Both the position numbers and the translations under genes were made by a program. DNA of 64,000 nt from Myxococcales bacterium (lineage in GTDB: Bacteria > Myxococcota_A > Polyangia > Polyangiales > Polyangiaceae). This document shows positions 11,773 to 19,763 of this stretch, piece after piece (within the stretch, counting starts at the first letter, position 1; each line of letters starts with the position of its first letter). The DNA lies in the NCBI GenBank assembly GCA_016712525.1, contig JADJQX010000008.1, positions 124,001 through 188,000 of the forward strand, written 5' to 3'. The notes beneath the pieces are model-generated. The model was not told the origin of the DNA and ran no database searches. It was given only the letters and a program-made list of their open reading frames with translations.

Positions 11773-12358
11773 TTGACCTACCGAGAGCCGCTCGACTCTG
11801 CCTACCGAACCATCGCGCGGCTCGAGGCCGCGCTCGCCGAGCGTGACGCCCGGATCTCGACGCTCGAGGCGCAGCGCGCGCGCCTCGCGGCGCCCACGAC
11901 GCCCGAGGCGCTCGTGCCACGCGACCCCGTCACCGAGGCCTCCTCCACGAGCGCGCGGACGAACGGTGGAGGAGCGCACCCCACGCCACCCCGCGCACGC
12001 CCTCGTGTGGCTGGTCGCGGCAGGAGCCGTGGGCGCGTACGTGGCGCGGTTCGGAGCCGCGATGCCGACCTCCGTCGACGATTTCGTCCCGCTCGCCTCG
12101 GGGTGGCACGCGAGCCTCGCGGGCGCCGCCACGCTCCTCGGCCTCCGAGACGCCTCCCTCCGGCGCTCGGGTCGAAGCACGGCGCTGGACCGCGCGCTCC
12201 TCGTCGCGGCCGTGGTCGTCGGGGTCCCGTTCGCGCTCCCGGTCGCCCTCGTCGTCATCACGATCGGGAGCCCCGTGTTCGGCCTCTTGTGCGCCTTGGC
12301 CTCGGTGCTCGCCGCGCTCGGAGCGATCGTCCGATGGGTCGCGAAGGACGCGACGTGA
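11773..12358 (+). pseudogene. coiled-coil plus membrane-helix protein, apparently frameshifted
   Basis: A GAGGGAGG ribosome-binding site precedes a TTG at 11773. That frame encodes a short coiled coil (YRTIARLEAALAERDARISTL). Near 11955-11970 the coding signal moves one frame (+1), continuing as VEERTPRHPAHALVWLVAAG with helices LVWLVAAGAVGAYVARFG, LLVAAVVVGVPFALPVALVV and GLLCALASVLAALGAIV, to the TGA at 12358. The two parts together make a plausible protein of about 195 residues with a soluble coiled coil followed by membrane helices. Alternatively the second part starts at GTG 11966 as a separate gene. Function unknown. Confidence 0.5.
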
Positions 12359-12398
12359 AGGCCCCGGGCGCGGCCTCGCGCATCCACGCGGCGCGCGG

Positions 12399-13385
12399 CT
12401 ACGGTCCGCCGTAGAACACGAGGCGGGCCGCGGCCGACAGGTAATTGACCTGGGACGAGGTGTGGTACGCCGCGTGGTACGCGAGCTCGGGCGAGAGCGA
12501 CACGTGCCCGCCGAGCAGCGAAAAGAGGCGAAACTCGTAGAACGCGCTCACGCCGAGGATCGACTGGAAGCCCTCGACCGTGGGGTAGTTGCCGAGCGCC
12601 TGGACCTTGATCATGCCCGCGCCAAGGTCGGCCCCGAGGCCGAGGTTCGCGAGGGCCTTCACCTTGGGGAGCGCGAGCACGGCCGGGTACACGTCGATCC
12701 GGAAGCCGAAGCCGCTCGCGCGCGCCTCCCATTCACTGTTCTTGAACGAAGCTCCCCCGAAGAGGACACCGAAGCTCAAGTAGTCGGTCAGGGCGCCACC
12801 GACGACGAGCTGGAACGTGGAGCCGAGGAGCGCGGGGGTCTGCGAGTAAAAATCGGGGTTCCCGATCTTCTGCACGTCGTTCGGGTAGCCGCTCCCTGCG
12901 CCGACGCCCGCGCCGAGCGAGAGCCCGAGCATGAACCCCTTGCGGTACTGGTGAAAAACCTTACGCCGCTCGGGCGCCGACTCGTCGTTCGGGTCGAGCG
13001 TGGGAGGGGCCGGTGCGGGTGGGCTCGAGGGCTCGGCGGCGCGTGGAGCGGAGACGGCGACGTCGGCGCGGGTCACGGGCGGCAAGGCCGGCGCGGCGGG
13101 TGCCGTCGGTGCCGAAGGGGCCGTGGGCGCAGCGACGGGCTCGGGGGCGGACGGAGCGACCGGAGCCGAAGGGGCCTGCGCAGGGGCCGTGGACGGGGGA
13201 ACGGACGGGGCCGTCGGCGCCGACGAAGCTGCCGGGGCCTGCGCGGTCGAGCCTGGGGGGGCCTCGTCGGCGCGAGCGACGCGAGACGCTGCGACGAGGC
13301 CGACCGCGAGCGTGAGCACGACCGACCCTCGAACGCGAAGCGCCCGACGACCCGAAGCTACGCTCGAAAACTCCCACCTTTTCAT
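12399..13385 (-). CDS. exported outer-membrane beta-barrel-like protein with Pro/Ala-rich N-terminal region
   Basis: 328 residues from ATG 13385 (MKRWEFSSVASGRR). The hydrophobic stretch VVLTLAVGLVAAS ending at ARADEAPP is a signal peptide. Next comes about 110 residues of Pro/Ala/Ser/Thr. The C-terminal 190 residues alternate polar and hydrophobic residues, rich in Gly and aromatics (GFMLGLSLGAGVGAGSGYP, FQLVVGGALTDYLSFGVLFG, LSPELAYHAAYHTSSQVNYL), ending ARLVFYGGP as outer-membrane barrels often do. The open frame extends upstream across the intergenic region into antisense glyA; I treat that part as non-coding. Specific role unknown. Confidence 0.8.
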   Translation of the reverse strand: MKRWEFSSVASGRRALRVRGSVVLTLAVGLVAASRVARADEAPPGSTAQAPAASSAPTAPSVPPSTAPAQAPSAPVAPSAPEPVAAPTAPSAPTAPAAPALPPVTRADVAVSAPRAAEPSSPPAPAPPTLDPNDESAPERRKVFHQYRKGFMLGLSLGAGVGAGSGYPNDVQKIGNPDFYSQTPALLGSTFQLVVGGALTDYLSFGVLFGGASFKNSEWEARASGFGFRIDVYPAVLALPKVKALANLGLGADLGAGMIKVQALGNYPTVEGFQSILGVSAFYEFRLFSLLGGHVSLSPELAYHAAYHTSSQVNYLSAAARLVFYGGP

Positions 13386-13610
13386 AGATATGCGCGAGGG
13401 GTGCACGTGCGCCCTGCATGCTGCCCCTTTCGTGGCCGGGTGTAAAGATGCCGAAGGCGGCGTCGGGATCTCGCCTCGACCAGACACATGCATTCTGCAA
13501 GTGTTGCCAACCCCCTCCTTTTTTGCAGTCGGAGGCCCGTTCCCGGGCCGAAAACTTGGCCTTTTTTGGGGTGACGGGGGGTGGGGACCTCGGGTAAAAC
13601 GGCACGCCTC
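13386..13610. promoter_or_regulatory. divergent promoter region, barrel protein / glyA
   Basis: This 225-base gap separates two divergent genes and must hold both promoters. It is less GC-rich than the genes. It contains a spaced inverted repeat, CTGCAA (13495-13500) and TTGCAG (13523-13528), and T- and G-runs at 13518-13590. I could not assign -35/-10 boxes or a riboswitch with confidence. Confidence 0.4.
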
Positions 13611-14894
13611 ATGAGCGACCGCGACCCCTCCCTCTCCGCCCGCGACCCGGAAATGGCTCGGCTCATCGCCGACGAGAACCGCCGCGAGCACGAGAGCCTG
13701 CGGCTCATCGCGAGCGAGAACTACGCCTCGCGCGCCGTCATCGAGGCGACCGGCTCGGTGCTCACGAACAAGTACTCCGAGGGGTACGCGAAGAAGCGCT
13801 ACTACGAAGGCCAAGAGGTCATCGACCAGGTCGAGGAGCTCGCGATCTCCCGCCTGAAAGAGCTCTTCGGGCGCACCGCCCACGGCGACGTGTCCGACAT
13901 CCACGTGAACGTGCAGCCCTACTCGGGGAGCCCGGCGAACCTCGCCGTGTACCTCGCGTTCGCCAAGCCCGGCGACACCATCATGGGCCTCGCCCTCCCC
14001 GCCGGCGGGCACCTCACCCACGGCCACACGGTCAGCATCACCGGCAAGTTCTTCAAGAGCGTGCCCTACGGCGTCAAAAAAGACGACCACCGCATCGACA
14101 TGGACGAGGTCCGCGCCCTCGCCAAAGAGCACCGCCCGAAGATCCTCTGGGCGGGCACCACGGCGTACCCACGCACCCTCGACTGGCAGGCGTTCCGCGC
14201 CATCGCCGACGAGGTCGGGGCCATCTTGGCGTGCGACATCGCGCACATCTCCGGGCTCGTGGCCGCGGGCGTGCACCCCTCGCCCATCGGCATCGCCGAC
14301 GTGGTCACCTCCACCACCCACAAGACGTTCCGCGGCCCGCGCGGCGGCATGATCTTCTGCAAAAAAGCCCACGCCGACGCGATCGACAAGGCCGTGTTCC
14401 CCGGGCTCCAGGGCGGCCCGCACAACTCCGCCACGGCCGGCATCGCCGTCGCCGCCAAAGAGGCCCTCGACCCGTCCTTCGTCGACTACGCGAAGGCCGT
14501 CGTCGCCAACGCGAAGCACCTCGCCGGGCGCCTCGTCGAGCGCGGCTTCGGCGTCACCACCGGCGGCACCGACAACCACCTCATGCTCGTCGACATGACG
14601 TCGAAGGGCACCACCGGCAAGGTCGCGTCGAAGGCGCTCGACAAGGCCGGCATCGTCCTCAACTACAACGCGGTCCCGTTCGACCCTCGGAAGCCCTTCG
14701 ATCCGTCGGGCATTCGCCTCGGCACGCCCGCGGTCACCTCGCGCGGCATGGGCACCTCCGAGATGGACAAGCTCGCCGCCTGGATGGACGAGGTCGCCAA
14801 GGCCCCGGGCGACGAGGCCCTGCTCGCGCGGGTCGCGGGCGAGGTCCGTGAGCTCTGCGGCGGCTTCCCCGCCCCCGGGATCCGCCTCTCATGA
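13611..14894 (+). CDS. glyA: serine hydroxymethyltransferase
   Basis: PLP enzyme converting serine + tetrahydrofolate to glycine + 5,10-methylene-THF, the main one-carbon source. 427 residues from ATG 13611; a GTG ten codons upstream would add a non-family tail. Diagnostic motifs: ENRREHESLRLIASENYAS, the NKYSEGYAKKRYYEG loop, YSGSPANLAVY, DIAHISGLVA, and the PLP lysine in TTHKTFRGPRGG. The C-terminus RLGTPAVTSRGM is intact. The next gene starts inside its stop codon (ATGA overlap), which suggests translational coupling to a secreted hydrolase unrelated to one-carbon metabolism. Confidence 0.97.
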   Translation: MSDRDPSLSARDPEMARLIADENRREHESLRLIASENYASRAVIEATGSVLTNKYSEGYAKKRYYEGQEVIDQVEELAISRLKELFGRTAHGDVSDIHVNVQPYSGSPANLAVYLAFAKPGDTIMGLALPAGGHLTHGHTVSITGKFFKSVPYGVKKDDHRIDMDEVRALAKEHRPKILWAGTTAYPRTLDWQAFRAIADEVGAILACDIAHISGLVAAGVHPSPIGIADVVTSTTHKTFRGPRGGMIFCKKAHADAIDKAVFPGLQGGPHNSATAGIAVAAKEALDPSFVDYAKAVVANAKHLAGRLVERGFGVTTGGTDNHLMLVDMTSKGTTGKVASKALDKAGIVLNYNAVPFDPRKPFDPSGIRLGTPAVTSRGMGTSEMDKLAAWMDEVAKAPGDEALLARVAGEVRELCGGFPAPGIRLS

Positions 14895-15925
14895 CGGGGC
14901 ACGCGCGCTCGGGGGGCCTCCGTCGCCGCCTCGCCGCCGGTCTCTTCACGCTCTTCGCGGTGACCCACGTGGGTCGCGAGGTGCACGGCGAGCCCTCCCT
15001 CGCGCCGCCCGCGTTCGTCCCCGTGCGCGCCGAGATGCCGCGCGAGCGTTCGGTCGCGCCCGAGCTCACCCCGGCCGACATGCTCGCCCCCGCGCCGACC
15101 GCGCCTGTCGACTACGAGAGCTGGCACGGCGTGTCGTTCGGCGCGTACTTGGCTCCCAAGGGGGAGTTCTGGGGCGACGACGGCGGCGTCGACGTGATCG
15201 TGCACTTCAACGCCGCCATGCTCGCGGGCCGCTCGTGGCAGCAGAGCCACGCGAACGCCGTCGTGGTAAGCGCGGCGTTCGGCGCCTTCGGCTCGGGCCC
15301 CTACCAAGAGGCGATGGCCGATCCGGGCCGCTTCGGCCGCATGCTCGCCGAGGTCGTCTCGACGCTCGCGTCGCAGCGCAAGCACCCGGGGCTCCACGTG
15401 CGCAAAGTGGGCATCGTCGCGTGGAGCGCGGGCTTCGGCGCCGTCGGCCGCGTGCTCTCCGTGCCGAAGTACTTCGCCCAAGTCGACAGCGTGATCCTGC
15501 TCGACGCGCTCCAGGCGGGCTACAAAGACCCGTCCAAAGGCACGTCGCAAGGTCCCGAGAACGTTTCACTTTCCGGCATCGATCCGTACGTCCGGTTCGC
15601 GCGCGAGGCCCTCACGGGCAAAAAGCAGCTCGTCGTCACGCACACGAGCATCGTGCCGCCCGAGTACGCGAGCACCACCGAGGCGGCCCTCGCGATCGTG
15701 GGTGCCGTGGGCGCGCACAAACGCGACGACTCCCACACCACCCAGGACGGCCTCGTGCGCACCTACCGCGTCGACGACGGCGATCTGCACGTGCACGGCT
15801 TCAAAGGCGCGGGACCGAACGATCACATGCGCCACCTCCACCGCGTGGGCGACGTGGTCCGCGAGTACCTCGTCCCGCGATGGCAGCGCCCCGGCTCGTC
15901 CCTCGTGGCGACGGCGCCACGGTGA
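14891..15925 (+). CDS. exported alpha/beta-hydrolase-like protein
   Basis: 344 residues; the start overlaps the glyA stop by 4 bases. The N-terminus (RRRLAAGLFTLFAVTHVG) is a signal sequence. The body looks like an alpha/beta hydrolase: VDVIVHFNAA strand, a nucleophile-elbow-like VGIVAWSAGFGAVGRVL (WSAGFG, Ser near residue 180), VILLDALQAGY (possible Asp strand) and a C-terminal His-rich segment NDHMRHLHRVGDVV that could supply the catalytic His. Substrate unknown. The assignment is from motif order, not a named family. Confidence 0.65.
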   Translation: MTGHARSGGLRRRLAAGLFTLFAVTHVGREVHGEPSLAPPAFVPVRAEMPRERSVAPELTPADMLAPAPTAPVDYESWHGVSFGAYLAPKGEFWGDDGGVDVIVHFNAAMLAGRSWQQSHANAVVVSAAFGAFGSGPYQEAMADPGRFGRMLAEVVSTLASQRKHPGLHVRKVGIVAWSAGFGAVGRVLSVPKYFAQVDSVILLDALQAGYKDPSKGTSQGPENVSLSGIDPYVRFAREALTGKKQLVVTHTSIVPPEYASTTEAALAIVGAVGAHKRDDSHTTQDGLVRTYRVDDGDLHVHGFKGAGPNDHMRHLHRVGDVVREYLVPRWQRPGSSLVATAPR

Positions 15926-16524
15926 GCTACGGCGCACAGCCCCCGCCCCACGTCCCGTACGCGCAGCCTCCGCGGCCGAGCGGCGGCTCGAGCACCTTGG
16001 TCATCGTGCTCGCCGTGGTGGGCGGGCTCCTCCTCGTGCTCGTCGTGCTCGGGGTGCTCGCGGTCTCGGGCGTCCGAAGGTACATCGCGCAGTCGAAGGC
16101 CGTCGAGGCGCACGCGAGCCTCGCGCGCATCGGCATGGAAGCGAAGCGCGTCGCCGAGACGGAGGAGCTCGGCGAGACGCCCCCCGCGCTCGAAGGCCCG
16201 GCCCTCGTGAAGCGGCGCCTCTGCGCCTCGGCCTCTCGCCCCGTGCCGCGTAGCCTCGCCGAGGTCACGGGCAAGAAGTACATGTCCTCCGGCGACGAGT
16301 GGCTGACCGACGCGCCGAAGAACGCGGGGTTCGCGTGCCTCGGGTTCTCCATGACCTCCCCGCAGTACTACCAGTACGCGTACACCCGCGCGGGCGAGGG
16401 CTTCCGCGCCGAGGCTCGCGGCGACCTCGACGGCGACGGCGTGACCTCGCTCTTCGTCGTCGACGGCCGCTTCCAAGGCAGCGAGCTCTCCGTGTCGCCG
16501 GTGCGGGCCGAACAGCAAGAGTGA
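15922..16524 (+). CDS. type IV pilin-like / fimbrial-type protein lacking a prepilin leader
   Basis: Starts at a GTG overlapping the previous stop (GTGA); 200 residues. The first 30 residues are Pro/Gly/Tyr-rich (SYGAQPPPHVPYAQ). A 27-residue helix (about 33-59) is followed by RRYIAQSKAVEAHASLARIG, which resembles the post-helix part of a major pilin. The C-terminal QYYQYAYTRAGEGF then ARGDLDGDGVTSLFVVDG resembles myxobacterial PilA ends. No prepilin-peptidase site (G|FTLIE) is visible, so assembly into a pilus is doubtful. It could be a membrane-anchored pilin-fold protein. Third gene of the glyA unit by overlap. Confidence 0.65.
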   Translation: MSYGAQPPPHVPYAQPPRPSGGSSTLVIVLAVVGGLLLVLVVLGVLAVSGVRRYIAQSKAVEAHASLARIGMEAKRVAETEELGETPPALEGPALVKRRLCASASRPVPRSLAEVTGKKYMSSGDEWLTDAPKNAGFACLGFSMTSPQYYQYAYTRAGEGFRAEARGDLDGDGVTSLFVVDGRFQGSELSVSPVRAEQQE

Positions 16525-16587
16525 CGGGCGCGATGGACCTCCGGGGGCCCGGGATGAGGCCTCGAGGATCCAGCTCTTCCACAAAAT

Positions 16588-16606
16588 CCTCAGCGTATTT
16601 CTGAGG
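16588..16606 (+). terminator. terminator-like hairpin after pilin-like gene
   Basis: CCTCAG (16588-16593) and CTGAGG (16601-16606) with a 7-base loop, flanked by an A-run before and TTT after. It lies 64 bases past the pilin-like stop codon, so it is a likely end for the glyA transcript. Confidence 0.5.
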
Positions 16607-16701
16607 TTTCGCCCGTGTAGGACAAGGGCCCACCTTGGCCCCGAGCTTGCACATGGGGTGGCGCGGCCGAGCGTGGCCGCGCTCGAACCGAGGTCCTTCC
16701 C

Positions 16702-18303
16702 ATGCGCTTCCGTAAGCTCGCCGCTCTCCTCCCCGCTCTCGTCCTCTTCGCCTGTGGTGGCGCGTCCGACGAAGGCGACGAGCCCTCGAAGTCGGAGGAC
16801 GACTTCACGAGCAACCAGGCCACCCTGCTCGACTTCGACTTCGACGGCGAGGTCGTGGCGACCGACGTGTTCTCGCCCGAGTCGCTCATCAACGACCAGA
16901 TGCTCTACACGATCGGGCACCTGAACGGCTCGAACGCCGTGGGCCGCCTCGACCGCCTCGTGCTCTCGAACGTCCAGAAGACACCCGTCGACGGCGGCAA
17001 GACCAAGATCACCTACCACGCGAAGCTGCCGGTCGCGTGGGGCCAAAAAGAGACCTTCCCCCCGACCTACGAGCTGTCGCTCCCGCGCGACGCGAGCTTC
17101 GAGGGCCAAGAGGCGTTCACGAAGGCGTACATGCGCGCGTGCGTCGACTTCGGCGCGCACGACGTCGACGCCGGGAGCATGTGGTACTACTACCGCCCCG
17201 CGCGGAGCGGCTGCCAGCTCAAGGCCGAGGACATCGTCAAGACCACCGCCAAGGTGACCCCCTCGCTCGAGAACTCCACCGGCAAGTACCCCGAGTACAC
17301 CAAGGTCTGGGAGGACGGCGAGCTCAACGTCGTCTCGATCTTCGGCAAATACGAGGACGGGAAGACCTCCGGCGACGCGGGCATCGACGCGTACAACACC
17401 TTCCTCCGCACGATGCGCGCGGCGCTCGGCGCGAACGTCGTCTCGACGCCCGCCGAGGTCCCCCAGAACCCGGGCGTCTCGCTCCCCGACGTGACCTTCT
17501 CGGCCACCCTCCCCGACGGCAAGAAGGTGAACGTCACCGCGCTCCTCGTGGACAACGTGCGGACCGCCGATCAGAAGTTCAACGAGCGCTACAACCAGCT
17601 CTCCACGAACGCCGACGTCATCGCTTACAACGGCCACGCGGGCCTCGGACAGAACGTGCGCGCCCTCGCCCAGAAGGGCACGTGGAAGGCGGGCAAGTAC
17701 GTCATCGTGTTCATGAACGGCTGCGACACGTTCGCCTACGTCGACGGCTCGCTCGCCCAGACGCGCGCCCGCGTGAACCCGGACGACCCGACCGGCACGA
17801 AGTACATGGAGTTCGTGACGAACGCGCTCCCGGCGTTCTTCCACTCGATGTCGAACGCCACGTCGACGCTGGTGAAGGGCCTCATGCGGCACGACTCGCC
17901 CATGACGTACGAGCAGATCTTCGAGGGCATCGACGACTCGCAGGTCGTCGTGGTGACCGGCGAAGAGGACAACGTGTTCACGCCGAACGCCGCTCCCCCG
18001 CCCGCCACGTGGCAAGGCGTGAAGGCGCGCGTCGACGAGCTGAAGCGCGGCGTGACCCGCAGCTTCGACACGGGCGTCGTCCAACCCGGGCGCTACGAGT
18101 TCACGATCGCCGGCACCGGCGACGCGGACCTGTACGTCAAGGTGGGCAAGGAAGCGACGACCCGCATCTACGACTGCCGCCCCTTCAAGAGCGGCTCGAA
18201 CGAGACGTGCACGGTCGAGGTGAAGGCCCCGGCGAACGTCAGCGTGCTCGTGCGTGGCTACGCGGCGACCTCGGCGTTCGACTACGAGGCGAAGAAGCTC
18301 TGA
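16702..18303 (+). CDS. secreted lipoprotein with possible clan-CD protease core and PPC-like C-terminal domain
   Basis: 533 residues. MRFRKLAALLPALVLFACGG is a lipoprotein signal with the lipidated Cys at 18, followed by an acidic linker. In the middle, IAYNGHAGLG (His312) and, 29 residues on, IVFMNGCDTFAY (Cys341) mimic the His-Gly and Gly/Ala-Cys dyad at the ends of adjacent strands in clan-CD proteases (caspase, gingipain, clostripain). The last ~95 residues (FDTGVVQPGRYEFTIAGTG, DADLYVKVG, NETCTVEV) match a bacterial pre-peptidase C-terminal (PPC) domain. Protease activity is inference; structural homology without activity is possible. Preceded by 177 bases holding a hairpin and no other gene. 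Confidence 0.75.
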   Translation: MRFRKLAALLPALVLFACGGASDEGDEPSKSEDDFTSNQATLLDFDFDGEVVATDVFSPESLINDQMLYTIGHLNGSNAVGRLDRLVLSNVQKTPVDGGKTKITYHAKLPVAWGQKETFPPTYELSLPRDASFEGQEAFTKAYMRACVDFGAHDVDAGSMWYYYRPARSGCQLKAEDIVKTTAKVTPSLENSTGKYPEYTKVWEDGELNVVSIFGKYEDGKTSGDAGIDAYNTFLRTMRAALGANVVSTPAEVPQNPGVSLPDVTFSATLPDGKKVNVTALLVDNVRTADQKFNERYNQLSTNADVIAYNGHAGLGQNVRALAQKGTWKAGKYVIVFMNGCDTFAYVDGSLAQTRARVNPDDPTGTKYMEFVTNALPAFFHSMSNATSTLVKGLMRHDSPMTYEQIFEGIDDSQVVVVTGEEDNVFTPNAAPPPATWQGVKARVDELKRGVTRSFDTGVVQPGRYEFTIAGTGDADLYVKVGKEATTRIYDCRPFKSGSNETCTVEVKAPANVSVLVRGYAATSAFDYEAKKL

Positions 18304-18323
18304 ATCCGAGCCGAACGCGAGGC

Positions 18324-18337
18324 TGACCGCGCGGTCA
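18324..18337. repeat. perfect 14-bp palindrome TGACCGCGCGGTCA
   Basis: It lies in the 132-base gap between two convergent genes, so it is more likely an mRNA-end hairpin than an operator. It fits the same TGACC-N4-GGTCA pattern found upstream of the GH44 and tolC genes. Confidence 0.4.
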
Positions 18338-18435
18338 CGTCTCGCACGGAAACGCAGACGAGCCCTTCCCCGCGGCGTCCGTGGGGTGGGGCTCCGTCGT
18401 TTCGAGGGCGGCGCACGTCGCGCGCGCGAGCTTCG

Positions 18436-18813
18436 TCAGCTCTGGGAGCCCACGTCGCGCGGAGGCTCGCCGGTCTCGGGCGCGGCCTCGGGGATGCGCG
18501 TCGCGCCCTCCGCGGCGTTTGCGTCGGGGCTCGGCGGGGCCATGGCGTCGACGAGATCGAACGCGACGTCGGCCGTGGCGCGCACCGCCTCGTTGACGAT
18601 GCGAATGGATCCGTACGTCGCCGTGAGGGAGACGTCGTGCACGAGGTGGACCGAGCGCGCGGGCACGGCGATGACGTCGGGGAGCGCCTCGAGGATGCCG
18701 AACGGGCGCGCGGCGGTCTCGCGGTGGACCTTCTCGACGGCGCGTGAGCCGTGGTGGACGACGTCGGTGACGAGGGTGAGGAGCCCACGGAGGCGGGTGC
18801 GAGCCAAGGTCAT
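18436..18813 (-). CDS. small protein coupled to lipase, resembling a lipase N-terminal helical region
   Basis: 125 residues, ATG 18813 overlapping the lipase stop (ATGA). Helical, with LRGLLTLVTDVVHHGSRAVEKVHRET, IPARSVHLVHDVSLTATYGSIRIVNEAVRATADVAFDLV, and a disordered acidic/Pro C-terminus. The LRGL...TDVV..GSRAVEKVH and later YGSIRIVNEAV pattern recalls the N-terminal helices that precede the hydrolase domain in some proteobacterial PGAP1-like lipases (from memory). Here it would be a separate chain. A role as lipase partner is inferred from coupling only. Confidence 0.65.
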   Translation of the reverse strand: MTLARTRLRGLLTLVTDVVHHGSRAVEKVHRETAARPFGILEALPDVIAVPARSVHLVHDVSLTATYGSIRIVNEAVRATADVAFDLVDAMAPPSPDANAAEGATRIPEAAPETGEPPRDVGSQS

Positions 18814-19757
18814 CGCGATTCTCTTTCCGGCGCATCGAACGCCTCGAGGAGGGCGGCATAGACGTCGCCGTGGTGCGGCAGGTCGGTGTGGGAGAGCCCA
18901 TGGCACACGCGCACCGACGCGATGGGGCCGTGCGCGCCGGTGAACGACGCGCTCGACACGGGCACGATGGCGTCGCCGAAGAGCTCGGGGAAGCTGCCAT
19001 CGCGCGTGAGGGTGCCCACGATCAGGTGGTGCCGCATGCCGTCGAGGAGCGGCACGGGGTGCTCGGCCGACGTGAGGCGGAGGGATGTCTTCGCGCGGTC
19101 CTCGGCGCGTAGATCGGCGTCGCCGAGATCCTTCACGCCGGCGCTGCGCAGCTCGGCGAGCTCGCCCACGAGGCGCGTGACGGGATCCGGGATGGCCTCG
19201 AGGAGCTTCGTCACGGCGCGCCCCACACGCTCGAGCGGCGCGCCACGATGCGGCGTGCCCACGTAGATGGCGCGCACGATCCGAGGGAGCCAAGGGCTCT
19301 CTCCGGCGCTCGCGGCGGTATGAAATGCCGCGCGCGCGACGAGGCCCCCCATGCTGTAGCCCACGATCGTGATCGTCGTGATGGGCACGGGGTAGGCCTC
19401 GACGAGGCCACGGAGGAGGCCGTCGAAGAGCGCGCCGTTCTCGGGGATCGAGAGGCCCGTGTTGTACCGCACGGTGAGCGAGGTGACCGCCCGGTCACGT
19501 TCGAGCAGCTCGGGATAACCGCTGGATGTTCCAGGGTAATTCCAGATCGTCTCGGTGCACATGAGGCCGTGCAGGAACACGACCACGTGCGCGCTCGGGG
19601 CCTCGACGGCCGCGGCGAGCGACGCCCGATCGACGGGCACGATCGCGCCCCCGCGCACGAGGGACATCTCGGTGCGGAGACCGTTTTCGGTCTTCGCGAG
19701 ATAGTCCCCCACCGCGCCGTTCAGGATCGCGATCGCGAGCTCGAGCTTCTCCCCCAC
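18810..19757 (-). CDS. lipase/esterase, PGAP1-like alpha/beta hydrolase
   Basis: 315 residues. Oxyanion-hole strand VVVFLHGLMCTETIWNYPG, nucleophile elbow TIVGYSMGGLVARAAFH (Ser in GYSMGG, near 145), YVGTPHRGAPLERVGR typical of PGAP1/lipase-class proteins, acid in FGDAIVPVSSASF, and catalytic His in GLSHTDLPHHGDVY. No signal peptide, so it is likely cytoplasmic or membrane-associated. Its stop overlaps the start of the small helical protein downstream. The DEAD-box gene ends 6 bases upstream, so all three could share a transcript. Confidence 0.88.
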   Translation of the reverse strand: MGEKLELAIAILNGAVGDYLAKTENGLRTEMSLVRGGAIVPVDRASLAAAVEAPSAHVVVFLHGLMCTETIWNYPGTSSGYPELLERDRAVTSLTVRYNTGLSIPENGALFDGLLRGLVEAYPVPITTITIVGYSMGGLVARAAFHTAASAGESPWLPRIVRAIYVGTPHRGAPLERVGRAVTKLLEAIPDPVTRLVGELAELRSAGVKDLGDADLRAEDRAKTSLRLTSAEHPVPLLDGMRHHLIVGTLTRDGSFPELFGDAIVPVSSASFTGAHGPIASVRVCHGLSHTDLPHHGDVYAALLEAFDAPERESR

Positions 19758-19763
19758 CCGAGC

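Noticed and set aside
13386..13610. Glycine riboswitch before glyA
   Set aside because: I could not recognise the conserved aptamer core; only simple inverted repeats are visible.
19484..19497. TGACCGCCCGGTCA palindrome as an operator
   Set aside because: It lies inside the lipase coding sequence; chance is likely at this GC content.
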